This document shows positions 37,965 to 49,217 of a stretch of 64,000 nt of DNA, in pieces (position 1 is the stretch's first letter; each line of letters starts with the position of its first letter). Below the pieces are notes generated by a model, which saw only the letters and a list, made by a program, of their open reading frames with translations, searched no databases and was not told where the DNA came from. The translations under genes were made by a program, and so were the position numbers. Source of the DNA: Phoronis australis (taxonomy: Eukaryota; Phoronida; Phoronidae); NCBI GenBank assembly GCA_002633005.1, contig NMRA01000010.1, positions 737,252 through 801,251 on the forward strand, in the 5' to 3' direction.

Positions 37965-40900
37965 TCACCGTTCGTCGACCTTGTCATTCAAGCGTTTTGT
38001 AAATGCAGTTATCATCTGTCCACGCGTGTTTACGCTCTTTTCTTGAAAGGTCTCCAGCATGCGACTAAACCTAATGAGCGAAAGTAAAACCGCAGCAAAA
38101 TTAATAAAATATCTTTTTGTGTTTGTGATAAATACTCGTACTTGTAGAGTCGCTGCTCGTCCTAGTACTTGCACATAAGGATTTCGCATTGGCTTTGAGC
38201 AATCACAAAACTTTAGTTTATGTTAGGCCGAATTTTCGAAAAGTTTCCATGACTACCGTACTCGTCCGGGTTACCACCCAGGGCGCTTAAATTGGGAATC
38301 TAAAAAAACAGGGAGTGGGCGGTAAGCCGAGCATGGGCTTTAACCCGGACGAGTACGGTAATAGTGGCACTTTGGTTTTTTGCGTCCGCGGCTGTTTCTC
38401 CTTAGTCCTTTGCGGCATATTTTTGAAATTGTGGCAAGTGTTTTCCTGACTACGACTTTTGGCAAAAAGGTTTCTATTATGGAGACTGATTGACGCCACG
38501 TAGTGGCCATATTAATAATTTTCAAGTTTAATTTTCGTCTTCTGTCTCTGTATGTGCCGAACCGCTGAGTTGATCATCATGAAAATTGAAAAATGTTTTT
38601 TTGTGACAAGAGCATGACTGGCGTTGATTTCCGTGTGGGTCCAAATACTGGAGGGCCACCTAGGGGCATTTTGAATATGTAACCAATGCAGGACCTTTTT
38701 TGTGAAATGTGCCAAATATATGGTTCCCATTAACTTGACAACAAATGTGCAGACCCGATTACCGTTCTACATCCTAGTATAATGAGATTTTTTACGTTTG
38801 CCTCTGTTTTTACCTATCAGTCGATCTCATCTAACTTTCTTATGAAATGTAAGTATGTCTTGCCCTTATCAACGCCCAAGTTACCGTACTAGCCCGTATG
38901 TGCGCACCGCGTAGTTCTATTATACCGAATATTAAGCGTGATTAAAGGTACGGATAATGAAAGAAATGTTGAAAGCAACGAGGTCAGTTTTTATTGCCTT
39001 GGCAAGAACCATCTGCTGCTGTAAGGTCATGGCTTGACCCAATGATCGGATAAGCAACATTGATGTGCAGCGTGACAACGAGGAACTTTTATTTAAAATA
39101 TTACCGATGAATTATTATACACGGCTGCATATTCGCTAGTTTGGGTCGAGTATCCACCTTAAAATAATGTGTCGAGCACGGTTCACCATGTTTGCCAACC
39201 CTGTGGCGTTATACGTAAAGTACTGGCCACCTTGAAGCGACCTGGTTACCCATAGTTTCACGCTATGTTAATAGGGTCATTAGGTTTTGGGGGCGATCAT
39301 TCATCAGCCTTGCATATTTCACTGATGCATTTTTGTGATTTGTTAGTCAAGAAAGGTCAGTTCAGCAGATTTTTAAAACACATTTTGCTATACTTTTTTC
39401 AAAGACATTGAATTGCAGCGCTACAAAAACGTGAAAGTAAATACTATTTTCCTAGCTTTTAAGGTTATATAGAACTTGGTCGACGAGTCTGTAAATATTA
39501 ACTCGGTAAAACTAGTATGTATTTCTAAAAATAGAAAGCTTGTAGAATCTGGTGTTTTGATTTTTATCAATACGCCATCAATTGGGACTCTTATGTTTTT
39601 TTAGTAAAATTTAACCAAAACGGAGGTACATCGACAACATAACAAGAGTACCAATTACACGGCTAAATTTCATTTAAATGTTCAGGATGAAATCACAAAA
39701 CAGTTTTCTAAATTGTTTCATTTTCGTTATACTTTTTTAATAAAAAATACAAACGTCTATTTTTGACAGTCTTTCATACAAAAGTGAAACATTTAAAAAA
39801 AACAACTTTTAAACCGCTTTAGAAAACAGTGTATAGTGCAAGAGTATCTGAAATACTGAGATATGACGTCACAAAACTGGCCAGTTGGACATTATTCTAG
39901 GCTCCAACACAAGTAGACCGTTGAGTAAGGCAAAGGAATTTGAACTTCACAGTGATTCACTTCACCTGGTGCTGTTCATCAAGTCATGAGTGGGGTCTGA
40001 TTTGAACAAACACTGGGTCCCTGTGCTGAATAGATATAACGTACATGCAAAATTCGCGATCTAGCGAAGACATGCTTTTTTAAATTTAGAAGGCAAAATG
40101 AACCTGAAGCAGTATCTTATACACCCGCATTCTATCAAAAAGTTATAACTTTTGATTTAAACCTGTTAACTCTATAAAATGGGTCTCAATTTGGCCTTGC
40201 TTAGCTCAAAAGTGATCTCAGTAACGACCTGACAGTTTTTCTGAAGCCCACATACCACCCATCACCAGGTGAGGGTCAAAGGTCAGACCAGTGTTATTAC
40301 GACGGGAATTGATCTAAATCAAGTGTTAGATTTTTGTCAGAAAGCGGATTTACAACATGCTTCACGTACACATCGTCATAAAACACAATACAGGACACAG
40401 TAAAGATAATCATAAAAATGGTGTACTCTTACGGACTACTTTCATTCTTGAGGAAAAATTGTGTTTGACAAATAAGTCGAAGTGGAAAGTCATGGCCACC
40501 GGGGTCCGTCCACTTGGGCCCGGGGTCTAATCTTTGTACTCTAAATCGATCTCAATACAATTTTTAACACGTTCCTTTCTACTTTTGTGCGAACTCAAGA
40601 TAAGTGTCTATTCCTCTGTGCTTGGATACATTATGGTTTACGTTTATGTCTGTCTAACACTGACTTAGACTTGGTGACCCCAGCACGAACGCTGTATGTT
40701 GGATCCTGATTTCAAATTTTCGAGTTTTTACGAGAAATCGCGAGTTTTTACTCGACTGAATTTGTGGCTCGAATCTAGGGAGAGAGAGGTCATCAAGTGC
40801 GGAATTGGACGACTCACTCATCAGTACAAATCACACTGTACTCAAAGAGAGAAAAACAGACACTTGCCTTGAGTTCGTAGAAAAAAGAACGGAAAATATC

Positions 40901-43900
40901 AAAGTTTCGAATTCGATTTCGAGTTCAAAGATTAGATCTTGAGCCCGGGGTCTGGTGCCTAATATTTTTAATTGAGATCGAACTCGAAATTATTTTTGGG
41001 AATTTGTATTCTACTTTTGTGTGAATCCAAGATAAGTGTATATTATTCTATGCTCGAGTACATAACGGGTTACGTGGATAACTTTCTAATCTCAATTTGC
41101 ACTTGATGACTCCAGTTTTTACTTGAAATCTCGAGTTTTCACGCTACTTTTTAGCACAATTATAGGGGTCGCCAAGTGCAAACTTGGACTAGAAACTCAC
41201 ATGCATAAACCATAATGTTCTCGAGTACAAACTAATAGATACTTATCTTGATTTCGCACAAAAGAAGAACAGAATACGCCAAAAATAATGTCGAACAAAA
41301 ACGGCGTTTTGTGTATTAGTTACAGCCTTTAAAATTTGAAAGTAACGATATATTCCTTCGCAGTGCTATCATCTGATGAACGAAGGCAGTATCAGGCTAG
41401 CCAAGCCACGTGACGTTTCCAAATAAGGAAGTAAATGCGGTCGGGAACTTGATTGTATTATCTATTGACTTGATTCTTTGGGTTCGCACTCAGACGTCAC
41501 TGATGTCATGTGAAGCCATCCAATCGACAGGGTCTGTGGAGGAGACAATATTATATGCTTGCATGAAGCCGACTGTGCCCGAAAGATTGGTATTCTGTTC
41601 AAAGATGGCTCCTTCTGGCCGAAAGGGGGAGAGGCATATAAACAAACACTCCCTTGTTTATGTGTTGCACAGGTGGTAACTTGGCTCGGCATGTGGCATG
41701 TGAAAAAAATGCAGTTGAGGTTTTAGTTGAGTTTATTTCTGAAAACTAGTAAGTTCTGTCTGAAACCCTGAAGTAAATGAAGTGAACCCTGTCCATTTTG
41801 GAAAACCATGCGAACAATGGCAAGTCGATGAGTACGTACTACCAGGAGAATTTCGAAAATATGCTAATGAATTTACCTGACGGGTGGATGTTTCCAGCTT
41901 CCCCCCGTTATATCAACTAACAGTCACACGGTAGCTTGAGATATACCATATAAGCTGACATCTAAGTTTATTTGTGGGCACCATATACATTTCTGATAAT
42001 AATTCAGGGGCGGAACCAGGATTTTGAGTTGGGAGGGGGGCAGGGCAGCGTGTTAGCCAAGATTTTGCCCGCCAGACATTAGCACCCCCGTACTGCCAAT
42101 TGGAATCTGGAGAACTTTAAAGGGGTGGACTGGCCCACTTGACCCCCCCTTAAATACGCCACTGCACTTAATTACGACTGAAATCCGCAGTTTGCCAAGT
42201 TCATAATCGAGACTGCCTTGCCGCAATAACCGGAGGTGTTCGAGGAGCACTCTTTCAACCGATATGACAAACTTGTCAAAGCGAGACTGCGCGTTTTCGC
42301 AATTTTTAGTTGAGAACTTCATAAAACGGATTTTAACGCAAGCCAGTTCAGTCAAAACTTTCGATCAAATAATGTTCAGTCAACACATCTCCAATATTTT
42401 CAAATTTGACTGGATTTGGTGTGAATTTTTAGTTTAATTTTTATTTTTGGTAGTGCGCTTTATGTAACGAAGTTTCCGTGGAAGCTCCGCCCACTTTTAA
42501 AAATTAGTAGTAAATTAAATCAAACAAATAGGTTTGAAAAATACGAAAGATGTATATTTTAGTGATACATTACGACAGACGAAACTCATCACGTGATCTA
42601 AATTGATGAAAGTAAAGAAAGCGCATCTATAACACGGGAAGAGTTAAACTCTAGCTTTCACGCGACAAAATAACACCTGTTGGCCCCATCACGAACATCG
42701 TGTAATTGTAGGAAATTAGAGACGTTAATTTTTGGATTCCCAACATGAATTATCCGTTCTGGCACACACAAAATCGAAACAAATAAAATACGAAGACGCA
42801 CCATTGAAATCCATCGTGTCCAAGCATTATAGACACACTTATTGTGAACCAAGGATGTATTTGCGCAATCCCACTTAGCTGTTTTTCTTACGGCGACAGC
42901 TGCAAACTTCCGTATTTAGGCTCATGTCAGAAATGATTTTTCAAATTATGTAAAAATTTATAATCCAGTCTCTGCATCTTGCCAAATCAAGACTAAACTG
43001 TAGAAATTAACCCGTAAAACCATAGACTTTTTGAAACAAGAAAGCTTGTAGACATTGATTTTTATTTTTCACCAATGTGGCATTAATTGGGTCACGTGAC
43101 CATATGTTTTACTAACGTTTAGTGAAAAAGAGAGGTACTTGCATAGCATGATAGAGGTAACCATATCTCAACTAAATTTCATTTGATTTAGAGAATCAAG
43201 ACGCTGTAAAAATTTTCCAAAATATTTCGTTTTCATTTTGAGATTTTCATGAAAATCATAAAAACCCCTCGTTTGCTAGCCCCTCATACCAAAGAAGAAT
43301 ATATTAAAAACAATACCCAACAACATTAAACTTTCATATGTAAGCGGCCATTTCTGAGATATGACGTTCCAAAGTTAGCCAAATTTTTACATTTTCTAAG
43401 GTCCCACATAACCATAAAACTAAGGCGTAATTAACCTATCGCCAGGAGTTTGAGCGACGGCTTAACTGACCAATCACAACACAGTATTCTTGTCACACCT
43501 TCGCCATTTTACCCGACAAACAATTTTTTGCCGGGTAAAATTTATTGTTTGTTTGTCGACATTTCGCAAGGTGGAGGAGCGTGCGATAGGTCAGTTGTCA
43601 ACCTTCCAGGAGTCATTTCACGTTTCACAAAAAAAAAATTTTAAATGTCCGTTGTCAACCCGTAAAACTTTCTGATTCCATGATAACTGAAAATCTATTA
43701 AAAACAGACTAAACTGCTGATGAATTCGTGTTTGAACTACAGATTTGTGTTGTCATTATACAAAGAACCTTGTCTCGGCAAAAACCCGTGCGTGGCATGA
43801 TGAACGAAATGAAAATTACCTCTAGGGATTCCGTCAGTTGTGGACTTATCCCAAGAGTTTCACAGTCAGATTGATCTACGGGAGCCTCTGTCTCTCCCGC

Positions 43901-43939
43901 TACCACCAAAAATAAAAGAAATAAACTAAAAAAAATCAT
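37965..43939 (-). CDS. Tentative three-exon gene for a small secreted helical protein, unrecognised
   Basis: Model on the minus strand: exon 1 43939-43820, exon 2 42316-42168, exon 3 38070-37965, joining in phase to 124 residues. Exon 1 starts with ATG, encodes a hydrophobic leader (MIFFSLFLLFLVVAG) and ends at gag/gtaatt. Exon 2 encodes amphipathic-helix-like sequence with charged heptads (RFDKFVISVERVLLEHLRLL). Exon 3 follows a pyrimidine-rich acceptor (ttttactttcgctcattag), is hydrophilic, and an AATAAA lies five bases after its stop (37960-37955). Weak points are exon 2: its acceptor has a poor pyrimidine tract, and its donor (aa/gtgcag) is weak and lies three bases from a transposon end. 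The overall look is of a short secreted helical factor, but I recognise no family. Exons could be missing or wrongly joined. Confidence 0.33.
38254..38360. repeat. Perfect 20-bp inverted repeat
   Basis: taccgtactcgtccgggtta at 38254-38273 and its exact complement at 38341-38360, spacer 67 bp. The right arm abuts the degenerate satellite-like copy that follows, so the pair may mark that element's end. Confidence 0.8.
38385..38800. repeat. Degenerate copy of the ~145-bp trimeric satellite-like element
   Basis: Shares with 7826-9515 the blocks cgcggctgtttctcctta, cgtagtggccat (38498), cacctaggggcattttg (38660) and catcctagtataa (38771), in the same order and roughly the same spacing. Two to three monomers remain. 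Confidence 0.6.
39480..39895 (+). repeat. Dispersed ~400 bp repeat, copy 2
   Basis: Same block order as the copy at 10815: atttctaaaaatagaaagcttgtag, then a caatt-ggg block, then aaatttcatttaaatg, then 'agtgtatagtgcaagagtatctga', ending tgagatatgacgtcac. Confidence 0.6.
40516..40950. repeat. Foldback element, about 200-bp arms (copy A)
   Basis: The left arm begins gggcccggggtctaatcttt; the right arm ends with its complement (aaagattagatcttgagcccgggg). Intermediate paired blocks include the ctcaagataagtgtct, cacttgatgacc and gttcttt-type motifs. The centre is near 40730, with the repeated phrase cgagtttttac. No ORF. Confidence 0.65.
40945..41297. repeat. Foldback element, adjacent second copy (copy B)
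   Basis: Begins at the shared gcccggggtct junction with copy A and repeats its plan: gaactcgaaattatttttgg, ccaagataagtgtat, gcacttgatgac, then inverted gtcgccaagtgc, acttatcttgatt and aaaataatgtcga. The two copies form a tandem pair sharing one terminus. Confidence 0.6.
41300..42000. other. Unassigned segment
   Basis: Frames on both strands at 41410-41692 are open for 75-90 codons but show no recognised motif and no clear splice borders. I see no further structure. Confidence 0.35.
42005..42164. mobile_element. Short transposon with CAGGGGCGGA / CAGTGGCG termini, copy 1
   Basis: 160 bp, starting caggggcggaaccaggattt and ending with the complement of cagtggcgtattt. It is closely similar throughout to the element at 58521-58678 (shared blocks aagattttgcccgccagac and gcacccccg). 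No target duplication is certain. It ends three bases from the tentative splice donor of the small-gene model on the minus strand. Confidence 0.75.
42990..43420 (+). repeat. Dispersed ~400 bp repeat, copy 3
   Basis: Block order as in the other copies: gaaagcttgtagacattgatttttat, cattaattgggtcacgtgacc, actaaatttcatttgattt, ttctgagatatgacgttcca, agttagccaaattt. Most similar to copy 4 at 52770. Lies in intron 1 of the tentative secreted-protein model. Confidence 0.65.
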
Positions 43940-45199
43940 ACTAATTCATAGTTTGAAAATATTAGAAGTCGTATTGCATGGGCATTATTTGGGCTTTAGT
44001 TTCAACCGAACTAACGTGTGTTAAAATTCGCTTTATGAAGTTTTAACTAGAATAAAGCGGACAGAGAAGCTTTAACATGCTGACGAGTAAAGTTTTTAAA
44101 CTCTAATACGAAGCCAAACATTTCTTTGTAACTGTATTAAGCTTGTACAATACAACTGCTTTGGATATAACGTGACAAGTTATACTCGCAGTAAATGTTT
44201 AAAAAGGCTTTCTAGATGTTCCTAAGCTTTCGCTTGGGCGCATCCCGAGAGGCGCATGAACCCGGTCTAAGCCTAATTCATAAGAACATTTGACCAGTTG
44301 AATGGGAATCTCTTAATTTGGAGATAAGCTTTATTATGTTTTTGGCCTTTCTGTATTATTAAATATTGTTAACTTGAATACGCGTCAAATGAGCTCAGTT
44401 TCACTCACGCTCACGTAAAACTTGCTCAGTGATTTTGCTTAAGATTTTCTCATTGAGGCGCATGCGCCAAATTCTGGATAAAGCCGTACCTTCACATATA
44501 GGCGTATGGGCCCATGTATGCGCCAAAACGCCAGGATTACTGTACTTGAAGTCAGTACATTGACTGGTGTGAATACGTACGCGTTTTTCATGGGAAGATG
44601 ATTTCCATCTGATGGCCTGCAAAATATTTGTTCGATTTAATTACGCGAAACATTGCAAAACAAGATGCGGCTGATTTGTATAGCAGGTGTCTGCACTCGC
44701 TTATATCCACTATACATACAGGTAAACTTTCTATGAAATCTCCGTGCAAACGTAGGCCTATTGGGAACACGTCTGCATTTTCGGGTACTGCACGCTATAG
44801 GCTACCGCTTAAAAGTCTGCAAGATTATTTCAACAGTGAACAAATGAATTATTGTCGATAAGACATAAACGGAGATTAAGGTACAGTTGCAATCTAAAAC
44901 GAAGGCAGTGACTACGAAACATACAACAGGTAAGTGCAAAATTTCCACTTTTGGCTTAGGTTTTTCTCTCCACTGAACAAACTTTCTACACCCCAAGTCG
45001 TCAGCCATTCATGTCTCAGATGCACAACAATCTGAACTGCATCAAAATTGTCACGACAAAAGTTGAAGCGACCCTGAAGCACTCGTTCAAGTTTCTGTCA
45101 ACAGCCCTCAGCAGCCGATGGCGAGAAACGTTTTTCTTAAATTGACGGTTTCCAGTTTCTTGAATTCAAGTGAACCTATTTTCTTTCCTCTTTTCCAAA

Positions 45200-46956
45200 A
45201 TGACTTTTCGTAATATAACCATACTCAGACCGGATACAGTGCGAGAGTTCCCGGCAAGGGGAACCCCTCAGGCATTTTTTGAGCGATTGCGACTCCTAAA
45301 AAGGTTTGTTCAAACTAGGTTGCTATTTTTAAAAGACCATCGGTGTTTGTAAGAGAACCTATTTTCTTTTTGGTACCCAACGAATGAAAATAAATGTTAA
45401 ACTATAATAAAATACATGCACACCATACAACCTCGAGTCCTACAATGTCGAAGTCGGCCAAGTCGAAATCCGCCAATGAAAAATGACGCTTGCGTCACGT
45501 TACCAAAGGTGGATTATAATCTACCTCGGTTACCGAAGAAGGCTACGGCCGTGTGGAATATTTGCACATGTGCGTGAATGAGCGGCAGCTCGTGGATATT
45601 TGGGCAATACATGCACATGCGAATTCCAAGTTTTGTATGGTACTGTGAATAGCCTGATGGGGTCATAGGAAAGGTGACTGCTTTAGTATCCACTCGTTGC
45701 CCCAGGCTGGGCGCAAGGCCTTTAATGTTCGTACAAACATCGATAATCAATTGGTTATTGGTAAACACGGCTGCGCCGCAAGTAGTGGAACTTAGTGCAG
45801 TTGACAGCATTGCGTGAGAGTGCACGAAATATAGATCAATAAGTTACGCCCCTAACACTATTTGTCTTCATAAAGTTCGTCTTGAGGTGCCTACCCAGTG
45901 CATACAGCACACTTTCCCCCGTTCCCCAACTTAAATATCATGGCGGGACCTCATGATTGTTCTCAAAATGGCAAAAATAGGGTATCTTTTCAGATCGAGG
46001 CATGGTCCTCAAAAACACATAAAAAGAGTCATTTGAAATCCTTACATGGTTGAAATGTATAAACATGGTAAAATTTCGTTGAACGAGTTTCAATCAGTAC
46101 TTAGAATCTGAATGAGCCATACGAGGTCACTCATCTTGTCATGCCGGCGATCTACATACCAGTGTAGTTACGTCACTCCTAATTTGAATCTGGATGAACC
46201 ATACTAGAACACCCGTCCCCTAAATAACTTGAAAAAGGAGGTCTTTATCCCTTAAAAATCCTCGTTTTCAACTCAATCCTATAAAAATCTGTGTTAAGGG
46301 TATGGCTTTAAAAACCCGGAACCCTCATGGGTGATACCCATTTTCGAAGAGGTGGACTGGTACTGGCTATAGAGTTAATGTCAGGATAAGAAGTGTTGAT
46401 TCCGAAACTAATGAAATTGCGCGTGTTTTAGCAGGGAACCTCAAACTATAAACAATTGATGACTGCAACATGTCAGAGGTGCCGCCCATAATCTCTGTCA
46501 TGGATATAGTACAACTTTGACAACTAGAAGTGTAAATTCGCCTCATTTAGAAAATTATTCAAAATCATCCCGGATATGCAAGAATAGTCTCGCCGTATAT
46601 AATTAGCTGCCGATGAATTATAATCGTTTGCATTAGTTGTCTCTTTGATAAATGAATGACCCGAATCAGAATCAAGATGTTTTTCTACCACTATCTTCAG
46701 CGTTAAAACTACTCATTTTTCTCTTAGTATTGTCTTGGATAATAACACAGGCGACCGAGTCGATACATCAGAGGGCAAACATCCTGAGACGACACCTATA
46801 TGGACAACATATCCCACCGAGATGATGCAGGGCAAAAAAGAAATTCGCTCAGAGTTGACTGACCCACGAACTTCTCCGTACCTATCAACAGTTCCCACGG
46901 AAGACACCCGGGCCGCCAATCTGAAACATTATCAGCCTAGTCTCTGTGATTCTTAA
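45200..46956 (+). CDS. Tentative two-exon small gene, unrecognised
   Basis: Exon A 45200-45303 starts with ATG, encodes 34 residues of balanced composition (FFERLRLLK at its end) and closes at aaaag/gtttgt, two bases into a codon. Exon B 46728-46956 follows a good acceptor (actcatttttctcttag), supplies the one missing base, and stays open for 75 hydrophilic Thr/Ser/Pro-rich residues to TAA. The joined product is 110 residues, without hydrophobic segment or motif I recognise. An additional upstream exon ending cataca-g/gtaaac near 44721 could join in phase if the ATG is not the true start. The donor is weak. Chance agreement of phase is one in three. Confidence 0.22.
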
Positions 46957-48960
46957 GGTGGCACTCCAAATCTCAACAGCATTTGCGGGTTCTAGACTAA
47001 AAAAGCAGGCCCACGTAGCTCCTGCTCTCTTTTCACTGGAGATACGAAAACATGCTGGGCAAATGACTTAACAAACTTTGCACAAAATCCGATAATGCTA
47101 ATTAAAAGTGAAATCTAACAACTGCTGCAAACGAAGCCGACTGCTTCAAGAGCGAGCGTAGAGACACAATATTGTTAGATTTCATTCCATAACTGGAACG
47201 GCTCGAATACCATCACAGTGAGCCAACAAACATTGCACGCTGGCTGTCAAACATCCAGATTCTAAAAATCGAGTGGATAGTAGGTGCCTTCTAGTTCGAT
47301 ATTCTAAAAATTGGAAGTGTCCGATGAGTGTTGTTACATATATTGTCGCACTCACTTGTATTGTCGCCCCAAGGACACGATCAATCTATTGCTTGGAGGT
47401 GTTTCTTAAAAAACTGAACAAACGTGAAAATCATATCTGCTAAGATATGTAGGTTTGGAGACGGTTGAAAATCAAACCGTGGCCTCAGCCTAGCAGGAGA
47501 ACTTCAGCAGACCAAATTTGTGCGAGAAAAATAAGATCTCACAAAATTTCGCAAAATACGCGAGTGAAAGGCGAGTATTTCGCGAGTATGCTCGATAGTT
47601 TACTTGCCTGTCCTAGTAAAATGGTGGCTACGGAAGTAATTGGTCGATAAGGCTGGAGTATTGAATTATGGGACACTGAATTCAATATTTCCGTAACAGG
47701 AGCAAAATGTAGCTTTAGGCCTGTCATTACTGTACAGTGGTATTGGGCACATTCGACGGCGTTCTCCATTTTAAGAGTCGCATGATTTGCTCTTTTTATT
47801 GAAGTTCTCACACGTGCAATTGTGAAACATCTCCATCGTATATATATTTACTACCAATCACGCGTCAGAATAGATTGGAATCGACTAGCTCCTATCCGGA
47901 ACTGGTCTGAATCTTTGGTCACGTGGTCTTCACCATTAGTGAAGCAATTCGCAGTTTTTAATGACCGACCATTCATAATATATCGCATATGAATTGATTG
48001 TGCGTGTGCCTTAAACTTTACTGTCTCCAACTACCGGGGCACACTCCCATAGTAGGTGTATACAGGACATTCCGCCAAGATGAACGACTTTTTCGCCACC
48101 AGTTTTACAAGGAAGGAGTTCTTTCATTCATACAAAAGTCCTTGCAAAGAGTGCAATTTCTAACACGATTCCATACAAGAGGACCCTCTTTGTTATGAAA
48201 CTGTGCAAAAGGGCACTTCTTTTCGATCCCAGAGAATAGTTTTTAAAATTATGTATATTTAAAACTTTGGTTGCAAAAGACATGTTATATGTCTTCCTAG
48301 TACCGCTGTGAGGTGGTGATTTGTTACCGCCAATGACAAGATATTTGTTTTTTCGCATGACTGTATCAACATACCCGCAGGAAAGTAAAAATTAATGGTT
48401 TGACACAGAGTGGGATAGACATTAGAATTTAATCCTCAGAATATATTTAGTGCAAACCTGTAAGAGGACGCGGTGACAATATTGTTGGCGTGCAGGGGAG
48501 GAGCACGTGACCTAATGCCCAACTTCCTGTTTGTTTCCGAATACGAAGTTGCTATCGTCTTGCCACTCGTTTATTAGCCAAATCAGAAGACAAATTTTCC
48601 CGCAGCACGCTTTAGAAGTCGTATTTACTTTATCAAACCAATCGATAGAACCGTTTAGTTCGCATATCAGCTCTGTCTAAACTCTTCATGGACTTAGTGC
48701 GGAAGTTTTGGTTTCTTTAAACGGAAGCCCCTCATTCATAACAAAACCGGACTTAGCCGGTAAACATATATTTTTTCCGAGTTTAAAAGCCATCTGCAGA
48801 AAAAAATAAGTAGGAGTTATTAGTCTTCATATATGCCATATGTTGGCCAAATCACATAAAGTCTGAAAAAATCTCTGTCCCGACCGGTGCTCAAATACGA
48901 ATACTAATAATTCTTACTTATACGACATCAACTCGCTGAGTTATGACAACACAATTATAT
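46957..48960. other. Gene-free stretch, nothing recognised
   Basis: Short frames only. No repeat family member or RNA gene is identified by eye. Confidence 0.4.
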
Positions 48961-48986
48961 ACATCTGCTGAAGGGTCCCACTGTCT

Positions 48987-49217
48987 ATGCACTTGGCATG
49001 TGATTGTTCAAGATATGAATCGATTCAGGATTTTGAAACGGAAACACATCTGGTACAAGAAGGTTGCCTAACTTCAAAATCATATGCCGACTGTTTTGGG
49101 AGTTACGAATATAACAATGGTACTTCGAGACATTATAACGGCATCAAAGGACTTGTACTTAATATTGCCCGAGGGGAAAATATGTCCGATTTAATGATCA
49201 ACGAACGCTTTACGTAA
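48987..49217 (+). other. Unrecognised 76-codon open frame with four cysteines
   Basis: Starts with ATG and has mixed, protein-like composition with cysteines in a C-x-C...GC...DC pattern and no stop until TAA. No signal peptide, no clear acceptor or donor and no known family. A frame of this length arises easily by chance here. Confidence 0.15.

Noticed and set aside
42660-42852. Possible exon between a pyrimidine-rich acceptor (ttgtgtgtgccag) and gtgtta donor on the minus strand
   Set aside because: Its reading phase cannot join the neighbouring candidate exons without an early stop.
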